Source of the DNA: Viola odorata
Lineage: Eukaryota > Streptophyta > Magnoliopsida > Malpighiales > Violaceae
Assembly (NCBI GenBank): GCA_963691705.1
Contig: OY829539.1
Span: forward strand, 23,854,407 to 23,918,406
DNA length: 64,000 bases
Reading direction: 5' to 3'
This document shows positions 1 through 10,212 of the stretch, in pieces. The notes below the pieces were generated by a model that saw only the letters and a list, made by a program, of their open reading frames with translations, did no database searches and was not told the DNA's origin. The first letter of the stretch is position 1, and each line of letters starts with the position of its first letter. Position numbers and translations under genes: made by a program.

Positions 1-540
1 TTTATCTAACCCCTAGCTATTAGACTAATTCTAGTGACTAAATAAGTTACATTTTTTATTATAATATAATTTATATTTTAAATATATTTTAAACTAAAAT
101 TAATAAACACACCCCCTAACCTTAAGGGTCCTGGCTCCGCCAATAGAAGCAAGCATATCACATACGATAAAAATTGAAGGACACCAAATTTACTACTTCT
201 TTGTTTCATATCACTTGTCTTTTTTATTCATTTGCTAATATGAAAGAAATATTAAGATGTTAATCTTTGACATATCTATCCTCAATTCTAACAATTAATC
301 CGTATATTTCATATTAGGATGACTAATTAAATTCATGACAAGGAATGATTGAGTAAAATCACTCTAAAACTTACTTAAAAAGATAAAAAAACGATTAATA
401 ATTTAAATAAAGAGAAAAAACTTAAAACGATAAATAATATAGAACAGAACGAGCGTTTAACAACAAATGGAGTAAATCCATTTCTTAAACAGATTTCCTA
501 AAATGGCACAAGCCATTGGGATACTTACTTTCATTTTCCA
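1..540. other. AT-rich intergenic DNA
   Basis: No gene is visible. The stretch is AT-rich with many short homopolymers. A decayed MITE-like segment occupies part of it (separate entry). Around 120-145 a GC-richer scrap resembles the end of a Mutator-type element, but no partner end was found. Confidence 0.5.
196..472. mobile_element. Degenerate Tc1/mariner-type MITE (weak)
   Basis: The left end reads CTTCTTTGTTTCATA after TA. The right end, read inverted, is CTCCATTTGTTGTTA and is followed by TA. Both look like decayed forms of the CTCCCTCCGT end seen in three clearer elements of this window (44739, 45288, 53252). The interior is AT-rich and noncoding. Identity between the ends is low, so the call is tentative. 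Confidence 0.3.
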
Positions 541-545
541 TGGAG

Positions 546-1335
546 AGATTGATCTAAATTTGGAAGGCAATCCTGGAGTATTGAATCCCTCCATGGACGA
601 GTCTATAATTTTACATTCATGTTCTGTTAACAGTTACACCTTTCTTACATACTGAACTGTTAATTGTGTCTAGTAGTAAGCATGATTTTTACCCTAAATC
701 CTTATATATATAACATACGAAAAAATTAAAAATATGGGAGAAAAATATAATTTACTACTATTTAAAGTCGTTCTATAAAGAAAGAAATAAAAAATAAAGG
801 GTCATAAATATAATTAGTCATATTTAAATAGTTTTGTAATTGAGGGAATATTTTTTTTCAATATATCTTAACTGTATAAATTATAAGTAAAAAAAAAAGT
901 GAAAAATTTTAAAAATAGAAGAAAAAGAAGAACAGAAAATGAAAGAAAAATTTAGTCACACAATCCATTTAATTGACAAAAAACAATAATTAATTTTACT
1001 TAATTATATAAATAAAATTTAACTTGATTAAAAAATACTCAATCAATCCAAATTATAAATTAAAGTACATTAAAATAAAAAATAAGATTTGTAATTATCC
1101 AATACCTTATTAATTAATGATAGAAGAAAAATTAAAACTCACACCATACAAAAAGCTGCAGCTACAATTTTTGCGTATAAATGCAATCCTAATCAAGACC
1201 ATACAAAACACATAATGGCCTCTTCGTCAATCTTCATTATCATCATCATATTCGTTCAATTATTTCCGGTCTAATTTTGGCTTCTTATTGTGCTATCTCA
1301 TACACACAATGAAGCTTGAAATTTCAAATTTTTAA
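546..1335 (+). pseudogene. Promoter and signal-peptide fragment of a G-type lectin receptor kinase
   Basis: Bases 546-670 match 5480-5670, and 1110-1335 match 5822-6045, so this is a second copy of the upstream region and first codons of the decayed receptor gene at 5938. The ATG at 1215 begins MASSSIFIII and a hydrophobic signal-peptide stretch, soon broken by a stop after the Ser-Gly-Leu-like part. Nothing of the lectin domain follows, because a PIF/Harbinger-type element starts at 1336. The fragment cannot encode a receptor. The two copies differ in spacing (about 440 against 150 bases between the matching blocks), so each has gained or lost DNA since the duplication. Confidence 0.7.
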
Positions 1336-1351
1336 GTGGCTGTTTGGGAGT

Positions 1352-1371
1352 CTGGGTTGGGTACCCAACCC
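1352..1371. repeat. 20-bp palindrome inside the element's left end
   Basis: TGGGTTGGGTACCCAACCCA is a perfect inverted repeat just inside the left terminal repeat. Subterminal palindromes are common in PIF/Harbinger MITEs. No other role is evident. Confidence 0.7.
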
Positions 1372-1604
1372 AGCATTCCCAAACTGAAATGGGTTGAATA
1401 GTGTTTGATAAACACCATTCAACAAATGAAAATGTGCCAATTTGGGTGGCCAACCCAGGAAAATGTCATTTTGGGGAATGGCCCGAATTTGGCCATTGGC
1501 AAGATGAGGAAAATGCCATTTGCGGGATGAGGGTGTGGGTTATTTGTGGACAAAAATACCCCTCCTTGTTTTTGGTAATTACAATTGTACCTACCATATA
1601 ATTT

Positions 1605-1940
1605 TGTTAAATTTCCCATTCTCCTCATTCTCTCCTTCCTTCACCGAATTCGCAGCTCCACCTCTCTCTCTCTCACCCTCTGCCGATCTCTCCTCGCCGT
1701 CGACGCCCAGCCTCACCGCTGCTGCCTTCTCCTCTCTCACACTCGCCAACCACCCTCTCAAATCCTGCTCCACCAACTCTCTCTCAAACCCAGCTGGGAT
1801 CCGATCTACTCCATCTCCTCTCCCAGCCGCAGCCGTACCACCCATCGCCGCCGGCAGTCTCCCGACCAGCCTCTTCCTCCATCGCCAGATCTCCTCCCAA
1901 TACCAGCCGGATTCGCTCACCGTCGTCACCGAGTAATTTC
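1605..1940 (+). other. CT-rich 5'-leader-like block inside the element
   Basis: A sharp shift from AT-rich DNA to C/T-rich sequence with CTCTCTCTCTC runs and many CCG/CTCC words, as in plant 5' untranslated leaders. Open frames exist on both strands, but their serine- and proline-rich translations follow base composition and match no family I recognise. I read it as a captured leader or promoter-proximal region. Confidence 0.4.
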
Positions 1941-1984
1941 CTTTTTCTTATTTGTCAATTATTTCTTTTAATTAGAATTTGTTT

Positions 1985-2640
1985 GTTGTGCTTGCTGCTG
2001 GTTGCGTTGCTGCCATTTTAGTGCTCAATTGTTACTCATTTCGTTGTTAAATTTTGGTGCCAAAAGGCTGCTCATTTTGCGGCCGAAACCATGCCCGTTT
2101 GTTGCTAAATTCATGCTTATTTTGCTGTCAAATTAGTGTTAATTTTTGCTGCCGAAAGGCTGTTCATTTAGCTGTTAAAATCATGCTCGTTTGCTGTCAA
2201 TTTCGTACTCATATTGCTGCTGTTTTCATGCTCATTTTTCTGTCAATGTGGTGTTCATTTTGATGTCGAAATGATGCTCGTTTTGCTGCCGAAAGGCTAT
2301 TCTTTTTGCTGTTGAATCGTTGCTTGAGATGTGGCTCTTTTTGCTGTCAAAGTGCAGTCCATTTAATGCCCAATTGTAGCTCATTTCGTTGCTTGTTTGT
2401 GTTGCCAAAATGCTGTTTAAATTGCTGCTCAAATGTTGCTTCAATGTGTGCTTGTTTGTGGCTGGTTTTCATGCTTGTTTTTCCGCCAATTTTCATGCTT
2501 GTTTGGTTGGTTTTTACGTATGTTCTTCTGCCCATTTTCATGCTCTATTTTTGCCAGCTTTTGTGCTTGTTTCGACAGCCTTCCGTTGCTTGTTTCGCTA
2601 CATTTTATTGGTTAATTTCGACAGCATATTATTGTCTGCT
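1985..2640. repeat. Degenerate tandem repeat, T/G-rich
   Basis: Words such as TGCTCATTTTGCTGCC, TTGCTGTCAAA and CATGCTTGTTT recur every 25-40 bases across about 650 bases, with much divergence. It reads as an old minisatellite within the PIF/Harbinger-type element. The open frames here are products of the repeat and are not called as genes. Confidence 0.55.
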
Positions 2641-3068
2641 TACCTGTAATAGTTGATTAATTAATATGAGTCATAATGAGTTTCGAATTGCAAAAGCTTG
2701 AGGCTGTGCTGGTGCGTCAATTAATATGAGTCATAATTTAAGAATTGCTCATTTACTTCTCTGCATTGCTTGCTTGTCCATAACTACAACAACGCAAGTG
2801 TTATTGGCCATTGGATATTTGGTCCTAGTCTGGAAATGCAACCCATCATCATGCCATGCCTTTGGCATTTACTTCGGTGATGGATGGTTGAGTTCTGTCG
2901 TCTACGTGGACGTGTAATAGGGCCTTAGTAAATGCTGATCATGTGTTTGGCTTTTGCTCTGAAGATGCTGTTTTTTTATCTTTTGGGACTTACGTTTTAT
3001 ACCGATACCAATAATGTCGTCTTCCATTTGTATTCTGACCACTTTTTTCTTGGTCTGGGTTGTGGCAG

Positions 3069-3228
3069 ACGGGGGGGGGGGGGGTTGACCAACAGACAGA
3101 AGGAACACAAAAAACCAATGCCTATTGCAGCAAAGAGAGCCAAGGTAGCAAAGAATCGACAACTGAAAAACAAAAAGAAGGACCGCAATGGCAAACAGTT
3201 TCGAGGGAAGAAAGCATGGAAACAATAG
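3069..3228 (+). pseudogene. Captured last exon resembling the C-terminus of protein SDA1
   Basis: After a fair acceptor (TGTGGCAG) an open frame encodes a very basic tail containing LTNRQKEHKKPMPIAAKRAK and ending GKQFRGKKAWKQ, then TAG. From memory of the family this matches the conserved basic C-terminus of plant SDA1, a nuclear protein needed for 60S ribosome assembly; I could not align it. A run of 14 G at 3071-3084 sits at the start and would be prone to slippage. No other SDA1 part was found, so this is a lone exon carried by the surrounding transposon. The alternative is an unrelated lysine/arginine-rich peptide. Confidence 0.5.
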
Positions 3229-4028
3229 GGTGTCACGATCCACACCATGAATCATAATTTTGTTCGTTATTTTTTTAATCTTGAAGATTTTTCGCAACGA
3301 AATATTAGATTTACTTAATTAGCAGTTTTGTATCTATCACCTATATTTCAATCAGAATTCTTGGATAAGTTATAATGTTATTATTTTTTTTGATAAATAA
3401 ATATAAGATGCAAAATGAACTGTTATACTTTTTATGTTATTTTTTGGAAACTTTGGTCCAAAAAGGCAAATTCCATTTCAGAAATGTCGTGAGTTGTGTC
3501 GTGACTTTTGTACAAAATGCTCCTGCCTAACTTTATTATTTTTTATTTGCTGTGCCTCAGTTGATGTACATATTTTGCTAAGTTTCAATTTCTATTTGGC
3601 TAAGTTTCAATTTCAATATCTATGTGAATATCGGCAGGAAATAGAATGAAACTTGCGGCAATTGTATAAACATTGCTAAATCAAAATGTATATATATAGT
3701 AATATTAATTACCGTAAAAGAAAAATGTATATATATATTAATTACAAAGTACATTTATAATCTTAATTAATATATAATTAAGTAAATTATTTATATATAG
3801 CTCACAAAATATTTTTATTTGAATATTTAGTTTCAATTATATTTTCAATAGAAATCAACAAATTTATATAACATTGTTATTCAAAATAAACAATTATATA
3901 TAATTATAAAAAAATCCAATTAAAAAAATAGCATTTCTACGATGGTTACCATTTTCGAACAAATTTTTGTTGTTTTATATAATATTGTTAAATGAAAGTG
4001 TGTATATATAGTCATATTAATTATCACA

Positions 4029-4030
<2 letters not shown>

Positions 4031-4065
<35 letters not shown>
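4031..4065. repeat. (TA)n microsatellite
   Basis: About 17 uninterrupted AT dinucleotides. Within the PIF/Harbinger-type element. Confidence 0.9.
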
Positions 4066-4067
<2 letters not shown>

Positions 4068-4569
4068 CTAATTAATTACATAAACTTACTAATTAATTAA
4101 TATGTAATTAAGTAAATAATTTATTAGCTAGCTTACAAAATAGATTCATTTAAAATGATAAATAGATAATTGTGATTTTATATATGTAAAATTTTAAAAT
4201 AGTGCTCAATATTTAACTTTATTTAATAAAATGTTAATTATTTATTTAAAGAAATAGATTCATTTAAATAATCTATATATATACTAAGTATGTCGATGAG
4301 TGATGTTCGTAACTCAATTGCTAACAGCTTAATGCTTAATACGTAATTTTATTTTATTTTAATTTAGTTTTTAAGCAATGCAAAGTGTAAGGCACAATGT
4401 CTTATTTATGGTATATAATAGATCAATTTTATTAGATGTTAGATTATAAATAAATTGATTAAAAATATATATAAAGATAAAAAAATAAAAAAAAAATTAA
4501 ACACTTAAAATGAATTATGCCCTTTATGGTCATTTTACATCCAAACCATAGTTTTGGAAAACTGGACTA

Positions 4570-4709
4570 CCAAACAGCACCCTCCGTTTTCCAGATATCA
4601 TTTTTCCACTGAATTTTTACAATTATTTTACCAAACAGCACCTTCCGTTTCCCGGATGTTGTTTTCCCACTGAACATTTCCCCACTAAACTGGACTGCCA
4701 AACAGACCC
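4570..4709. repeat. Subterminal tandem repeat at the element's right end
   Basis: Units starting CCAAACAGCACC at 4570 and 4631 (period 61), plus a third CCAAACAGACC at the terminus, each share the terminal-repeat core and a CCACTGAA block. Repeated subterminal copies of the end may be transposase-binding sites or come from slippage. Confidence 0.65.
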
Positions 4710-5132
4710 TAAGTCACTTTCCCTTTTAATTCCACCAACTAAACGCTACTTTAAGTTTTTATAGCATGCATACAGTACTAATAGATTCTTTTGCAACCTT
4801 TATTTCAAAACGCACAAATATATTTGGCCTTGTAGAATTATATATACGTTGCAAAAATTAAATAAAGTTAATTGCAGCACAATAATCATATATGAATTAT
4901 TCATTACTCGTAATTAGTTATTTTGCATAAGCGATGTTCCTTTACATATTTGATCGTCCATACAATTTATTTTTAAATTGCAATAAATTATTTTCTTAAA
5001 CTTAGTAATAATTTTATAATATAACATATAATTATAAATTTGAATTTTAAAAATTCAAATTTATTAAATTTATTAGTTGCAGCTAATATTAAAGTAGCAT
5101 TGTACACTTTTGTGTGTGTGAAAGAAAGATAA

Positions 5133-5480
5133 TAGTGACAATTGGTGGATGTTCATCTACATCGTCAACAACATTAGGATCATTCATGGTGGGATTTCCT
5201 TTCATATAAGTTTTGACGAAGTTGATATGTAATACTAATTACTTGATGATTAAAAAAATTACTAGTTAATTTTAAATTTAAAAAGGAAGATTTGGCGTAT
5301 AGCAGTCAACATGTCGCTTCGTCAACCGACAAGTCGGTGCACTATCCCTAAGGAAAGACTTCTTCACTCGGAGTACACTGTCCAATTCTCCTCTCCGCCT
5401 AAAGCTAAAACCCAAAACCCCCAAACCCCGCAATAATATGGGAGAGCAACCGGACGACGCATCAGCAGCAGACATGGTGA
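5133..5480 (+). pseudogene. Duplicated promoter, leader and first codons of the CSL4 gene
   Basis: This block matches 17527-17887 in order: the distal block with GGTGGATGTTCATC, the leader with CTCCTCTCCGCCTAAAGC, and the start MGEQPDDASAADMV of exosome subunit CSL4. Similarity stops at about 5480, right after the methionine codon of DMV, where the sequence switches to the region upstream of the receptor pseudogene. The rest of CSL4 is absent. It differs from 17.7 kb by several small indels and looks older than a recent copy. If its promoter still works, transcripts would run into the receptor pseudogene. Confidence 0.8.
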
Positions 5481-5937
5481 GATTGATCTAAATTTGGAAG
5501 GCAATCCAGGAAATCGTTTAAGAAATGAATTTGCTCTATAAATTAAATTTCCTAATATCTTCCCTCCTTGGACGAGTCGATCATTTTACATTCATGTTCT
5601 GTTAACAGTTACACCTTTCTTATATACTGAATTGTTACTCGTGTCTGGTAGTCAGCATGATTTTTACCCTAAACCCTAAAAAAAAGAATCATAGAAATAG
5701 AAAAATAAAAAAATATATATTAAAAAAAACTATGAAATAATTAAAAATGAGAGAAAAATATAATTGACTGCTAAAGTCTACAAGGAAAAAAATAAAAAAT
5801 AAAACTTGTAACCCCTTATTAATTAACGATTGAAGAAAAAATCAAACTCACACCATACAATAAAACAGTAGCTACAATTTTTGGGTATAAATGCAATCCT
5901 AATCCAGACCATACAAAACTCATACCATACACTACCG

Positions 5938-7093
5938 ATGGCCTCTTCTTCAATCCTCATTGTCTTCATCATCTTCATTCAATTATTTTCCAGTCTAATT
6001 TTGGCTTCTTATGCGCTTCTGATACACTCAAACAAGGCCAGCTGCTCCGCGATTATGAGCAGCTGGTCTCATCAGGAGGGGCCTTTAAGTTGGGATTCTT
6101 CAGCTCCAACCCAACTTCAAACATGATGGGCTCTGCCGGTCCGCGCTACCTCGGAATCTGATTCAAGAGGATTCCATACTACCCGGTGTGGGTGGTGAAC
6201 GGCGGCAGCATGGTTCCTGATTCCTCTGGCGCTCTAGTTATAGACAGCCATGGGAATTTCAAGATCACATACCAAAATGGCCTTCCAATTCCTATAACTT
6301 CTAATAAAGTCCTGTCAGGAAAGTCTTCAGCAGGCAACATTACAGCCACTCTGCTGGATTCAGGAAACCTTGTCCTGAGAAAATCGGTCCTTATGGGATT
6401 CCAGGCCCTGTTCTGTGGCAGAGTTTTGATTACCCACACAACATATTACTGCCCCTGGAGCTTTCAGGTTGGGTTTGGATCCATGAGGTTCAAATCAGTA
6501 GTTTGGTGGTGCTGTGAGATTTACTGGTCAAGCGGGGTATGGACTCGGAACAGGAGTTTCCACTCAGCACCTGAGCTGACAGAAAGACGCGATATTTATG
6601 ACTTCAGGTTTGTTTCCAATGCTGAGGAGAAGTACTTCTCCTATCCTGTCAAGGATAGATCTACTTTATCCAGGTGGGATTTGGACACATTGGGACAAAT
6701 TACTTAATTCTATTTGGATAGAAGAGACAGTTATAATACTTGGAGTTTCAGATCACTCGGTCCATGCGAGTATGATGTCAAGAATTCAGCCTCAATTTGC
6801 TTGTCAGAAAAGCCAATTAAGTGCAGGAAAAATGGGCCTGAGTTCTTTGTGAAAAGAGGGGTTACTTTACATACAATGATCAGTTCTGGTCTTACGATTC
6901 GGATTTAAGTTTGGGTCTGAGTGATTGCCATATTCAATGCTGGAAAAACTTCAGCTGTATTGCGTATCAGGCCGCGAGACCAAGTGAGGGCACTGGATGC
7001 CAGTTTTGGGGTAAAGGAGCACAGTTCATAGCAGATGATGCATATGAATTTGAATTTCTTTACCTTTTAAGCAGTGAGGATAAAAAAGCCTGA
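5938..7093 (+). pseudogene. Decayed G-type lectin S-receptor-like kinase, ectodomain only
   Basis: The ATG at 5938 starts a signal peptide (MASSSILIVFIIFIQLFSSL). The frame then shifts near 6014; in the other frame the B-lectin (bulb lectin) domain continues as KQGQLLRDYEQLVSSGG and LGFFSSNP, with a TGA at 6159. Further pieces follow in shifting frames: GNITATLLDSGNLVLR, a WQSFDYP-like motif near 6415, an S-locus glycoprotein part (6540-6704, stop TAA at 6705) and a PAN-like part with GLSDCHIQCWKNFSCIAYQA ending at 7093. At least three frameshifts and two stops are visible. No transmembrane or kinase part follows, so the copy was truncated or never complete. Known members are plasma-membrane receptors. 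It shares upstream sequence with 546-1335. Confidence 0.85.
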
Positions 7094-7799
7094 GGAATTG
7101 TGTTCAAGTCAGAAGAGTGAAATAAGTAGAAGCTAGGAAATCAGCCAACTCAGCTCTTCTGATATGCTTCATTGTTGTCTAATTTTGTATGCTTTTTAAA
7201 ATTTCTTTTCTGGGTTGATTTGTAAAGTTTTCATCTTTTATGTCTATCTATAATCTATTATTGGAAGCAAAATCTTACAAAACTTGGCGGACACAGCAAA
7301 GCTCAAAACTCCATTACAAGAGATAACTAGGGTTAAAAACAATTTAGTTAGAAATAAACAGGAAATCAAGAAGGACCGGTAAGAGTCCAAGCCTAATTTT
7401 GAGGCCTTTTAGAGCGAAATTCGGCGTATCCGACCTTAATTAAGGATCTTATGTAGCTTTTTCTTAAACCGCCATATAATCCTGGTAATATTTATATCGA
7501 TCCTAAGACATGGGAATGTCAAATCACAACCATCTGTTGGTGGGAACTTGAATATTGACACTGTACTTAAAAACAACAGGGGAACAATTCAAAATTTCTT
7601 TCCGTTTTTAAGGTTAAGAAAAGATAAAGGTCATCCAAGTTTTAGGAGTACAGAAAGAACGCTCTGCAGTTATCATCTCTCAAAAGTTACACTTAGAAAA
7701 ACCAGTTTCAACGTTGAATTGACAATAATTCTCAACTGTTTAACCTCGTGAAGAATCGAGATGGAAATCAATAAATTAAAAAGCTTTTCCTGAAGATCT
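7094..7799. other. Intergenic, no gene seen
   Basis: Separates the plus-strand receptor pseudogene from the 3' end of the minus-strand receptor kinase gene. Short open frames have no coding character. The part next to 7800 is presumably the 3' untranslated region of the minus-strand gene. Confidence 0.6.
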
Positions 7800-9401
7800 C
7801 TAAGCCTTTTCCTGCAATGCTTGATCTCCACTGCTTGTTACGATTTCTTGTTTACTGGAAGAAGTTGTCTCAGAAACATCTCTTGTTACGACGAATGCTG
7901 GCTGCTTAGGAGTTGGAAGGGTTGTAGTTTCACCGCTAAGCATAACAACAACATTTGACATTGTTGGGCGGTCTGCTGGATCATCTTGTACACACAACAG
8001 TGCAACATTTACACACTTGAGAAATTCACTTCTGTCACAACTCTCTCTTACCATTTCATCCATCAAATCCAATGCCAAACCTTCTGTCCATAATCTCCAT
8101 GCCTGACGATTTAAAGCTTCTAAATTAGACCCAAATTTGAGTTTCTTACAGGAGAGGACAGAAAGAAGAATTTGCATATCACTTACATAACCTAGAAGAC
8201 TCTTGTTGTGCATTGCCTGAAAATATCCAGCATTCCTTTTTCCACTAAGTATCTCGAGCAGAACAACCCCAAAACTAAAAGCATCAGATTTCACGGAGAA
8301 TAGACCATCTAGCGCATACTCCGGCGACATATAGCCACTGCATTGATTAGTAAGTTACATTTGTTGCAAATGAAGAAACCCTAAAAAAAGAAAAAAAAAA
8401 CACGATCACTCACTAAGTTCCAATTACTCTATTTGTGGTTCCTTCAGTTTGTTTGCCTTCAAAAATCCTGGCCAAGCCAAAGTCTGAAATCTTGGGGTTC
8501 ATTTCATCATCTAGTAGAATGTTGCCTGTTTTCAAGTCTCTATGAATAATCCTCAACCTAGAATCTTGATGAAGATAAAGCAGCCCTCGAGCAACTCCGA
8601 GAATGATGTTGAATCGTGCCTCCCAATTGAGTACCATGCCATGTTCTTTAAAGTTTTGGATTTCCGGTAATTGGCATACATGAGAATTAGCATTATATGA
8701 ATGGCATTTTAATGCAACAGATCACACGAGTAGAGAGACTAACCAAATATGAAGAAGTCTAAGCTTCTGTTGCGCATGTATTCCTAGATTAACAACTTCT
8801 CATCTCCTTTTATGCAGTAGCCTAACAGTCGTACCAGGTTTCGATGCTGAAGTTTAGCTATAAGGACAACCTCATTCTTAAATTCCTCTAAGCCCTGTCC
8901 TGAAACATTTGAGAGTCTTTTTATAGCCATTTCACGGCCTCCTGGAAATGTGCCCTGGAGCCAAAGTCACACCATTTCAGCTAACTAACAACTAATTATC
9001 ATACATAACTTGCATTCAACATAGAAAACCATACATTTACCTTATAAACAGGCCCAAACCCTCCTCGACCAAGCTTGTTAGCATCAGAGAAATTATCTGT
9101 AGCAGCTACTATGCTCTCAAAGTCGAAAAAGGGCACATCAATGCCCTTCTTATCTTCTTCTTTAAACTCTTCCGAGGATATCAAGTCCTTTAAGCGCTTC
9201 TCAGTACCATACAGAAGTTCTGCAGTTCTATTGATGTTTTCCTCACTTTCTGAACACAAAATAGAATTATTAATACCTAGGAAGCTTGCTAACTGCCCAC
9301 GATACTAAACTCACAAATCAATCACGTATACCTCGCCTTCTATCCTTCTTTCTCATCGATATATATATGAAGACAATGGTGCTTGAAATAACTATAATGC
9401 C

Positions 9402-9529
9402 TGTTAGATATACGTATTTATATACGTATGTATATACGTTATATTAATATTAGGTATATGGTATTAGGGTATATATATATCGTAATGGTATGTTTTAATA
9501 AAGTAAGAGAGTATTTTACCCAAATTACA
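9402..9529 (+). repeat. 5' LTR of the copia element
   Basis: 128 bp, TG...CA ends, AT-rich with repeated TATACGTAT words. Differs from the 3' LTR at three positions, all transitions (about 2.3 percent), so the insertion is fairly young. Confidence 0.95.
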
Positions 9530-9545
9530 TGGTAGCGGAGCAACT
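9530..9545 (+). promoter_or_regulatory. Primer-binding site, initiator tRNA-Met type
   Basis: TGGTAGCGGAGC follows the 5' LTR directly. Most plant copia elements have TGGTATCAGAGC here, complementary to the 3' end of initiator tRNA-Met; two positions differ. Confidence 0.75.
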
Positions 9546-10212
9546 AAAGCTCTCTCCGTCTGTTTTTCCGTCTGACCAATTTTCCGATGTCTACTATTCT
9601 CACCACCCCCGTAGAAAGGAGCGGATGGACGTTGCGAGTCCGATGGTGGTGGTTTCGAGTCATTCCGATAAGTGACGCGCTGTCACTCTCCGGATTTGTC
9701 CGACTGCGCAGTTTCGCTTCGCCGGAGCGTGGGGGCGCGTGCCAGCTCCGTTTTGGTCTCCGTCGGTTGGGTTTTTCTCGCCTTGAGGTTGTCGTCAATC
9801 CTGTGAAGTTTCGAGGTATTCCGATAACATTTGCTCTCTCGTTTTTCCATAATTCCGAAACTGGTCCTTTGAACAAGTTGCGGTCACTGTTCATACTCGG
9901 GTTACTATTTGTATTCGGACGCTGTTCATACTCAGGGCACTGTTTGAATTCGGGTACTGTTTGAGCTCAGGTACTGTTTGGGCACTGTTGAAGTACTGTT
10001 TGTGTACTATTTGTGTGCTGTTTGGGTATTATCTGTTGCGTATTCTGCTGAGTATTTGCTCTATATCTGCTGCGTTTTTGCTACACGTTCGGTCCTTATT
10101 TGCTCGTATATTTGCTCCATATTTACTGCGTATCTGCTGTGTATTGGTTGCACATTTGCTTCGTATTTGCTGCGCATTCAGTTGCTGTGTATTTGCTCGA
10201 TTTGTGTTAAGA
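9546..10212 (+). other. Copia leader with a host-like GC-rich block and CTGTTTG/TATTTGCT repeats
   Basis: From 9585 to 9860 the leader is GC-rich and shares blocks with the mariner-type element at 45288 (see findings). From 9885 to 10205 short words such as TACTGTTTG and GTATTTGCT recur many times. The frame is open through this part, but the composition argues for an untranslated leader, with gag starting at the ATG at 10213 (MAENKELTRGG). Confidence 0.6.

Larger units (their letters stand above)
1336..4709. mobile_element. PIF/Harbinger-type non-autonomous element carrying gene sequence
   Basis: The left end GTGGCTGTTTGGGAGTC and the inverted right end GGGTCTGTTTGGCAGTC agree at 14 of 17 positions, and TAA stands on both sides (1333-1335, 4710-4712). 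A 3-bp TAA/TTA duplication with a GGG-CTGTTTGG end is the mark of PIF/Harbinger elements. No transposase is recognisable, so it would need one in trans. Inside lie a CT-rich leader-like block, a long degenerate T-rich repeat, an exon-like piece resembling the SDA1 C-terminus and a (TA)n tract. This suggests a Pack-type element that picked up host gene parts. It interrupts the receptor fragment ending at 1335. Confidence 0.65.

Noticed and set aside
1520..1971. Overlapping open frames in two plus frames and one minus frame
   Set aside because: Serine/proline-rich or arginine/glutamate-rich translations follow the CT-rich composition; three overlapping frames open at once indicate leader-like DNA, not a gene.
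2306..2656. Cys/Phe/Leu-rich open frames of up to 116 codons
   Set aside because: They are readings of a degenerate tandem repeat in several frames.
9544..9964. Open frames on both strands in the copia leader
   Set aside because: GC-rich untranslated leader between PBS and gag; no gag similarity and an overlapping antisense frame.
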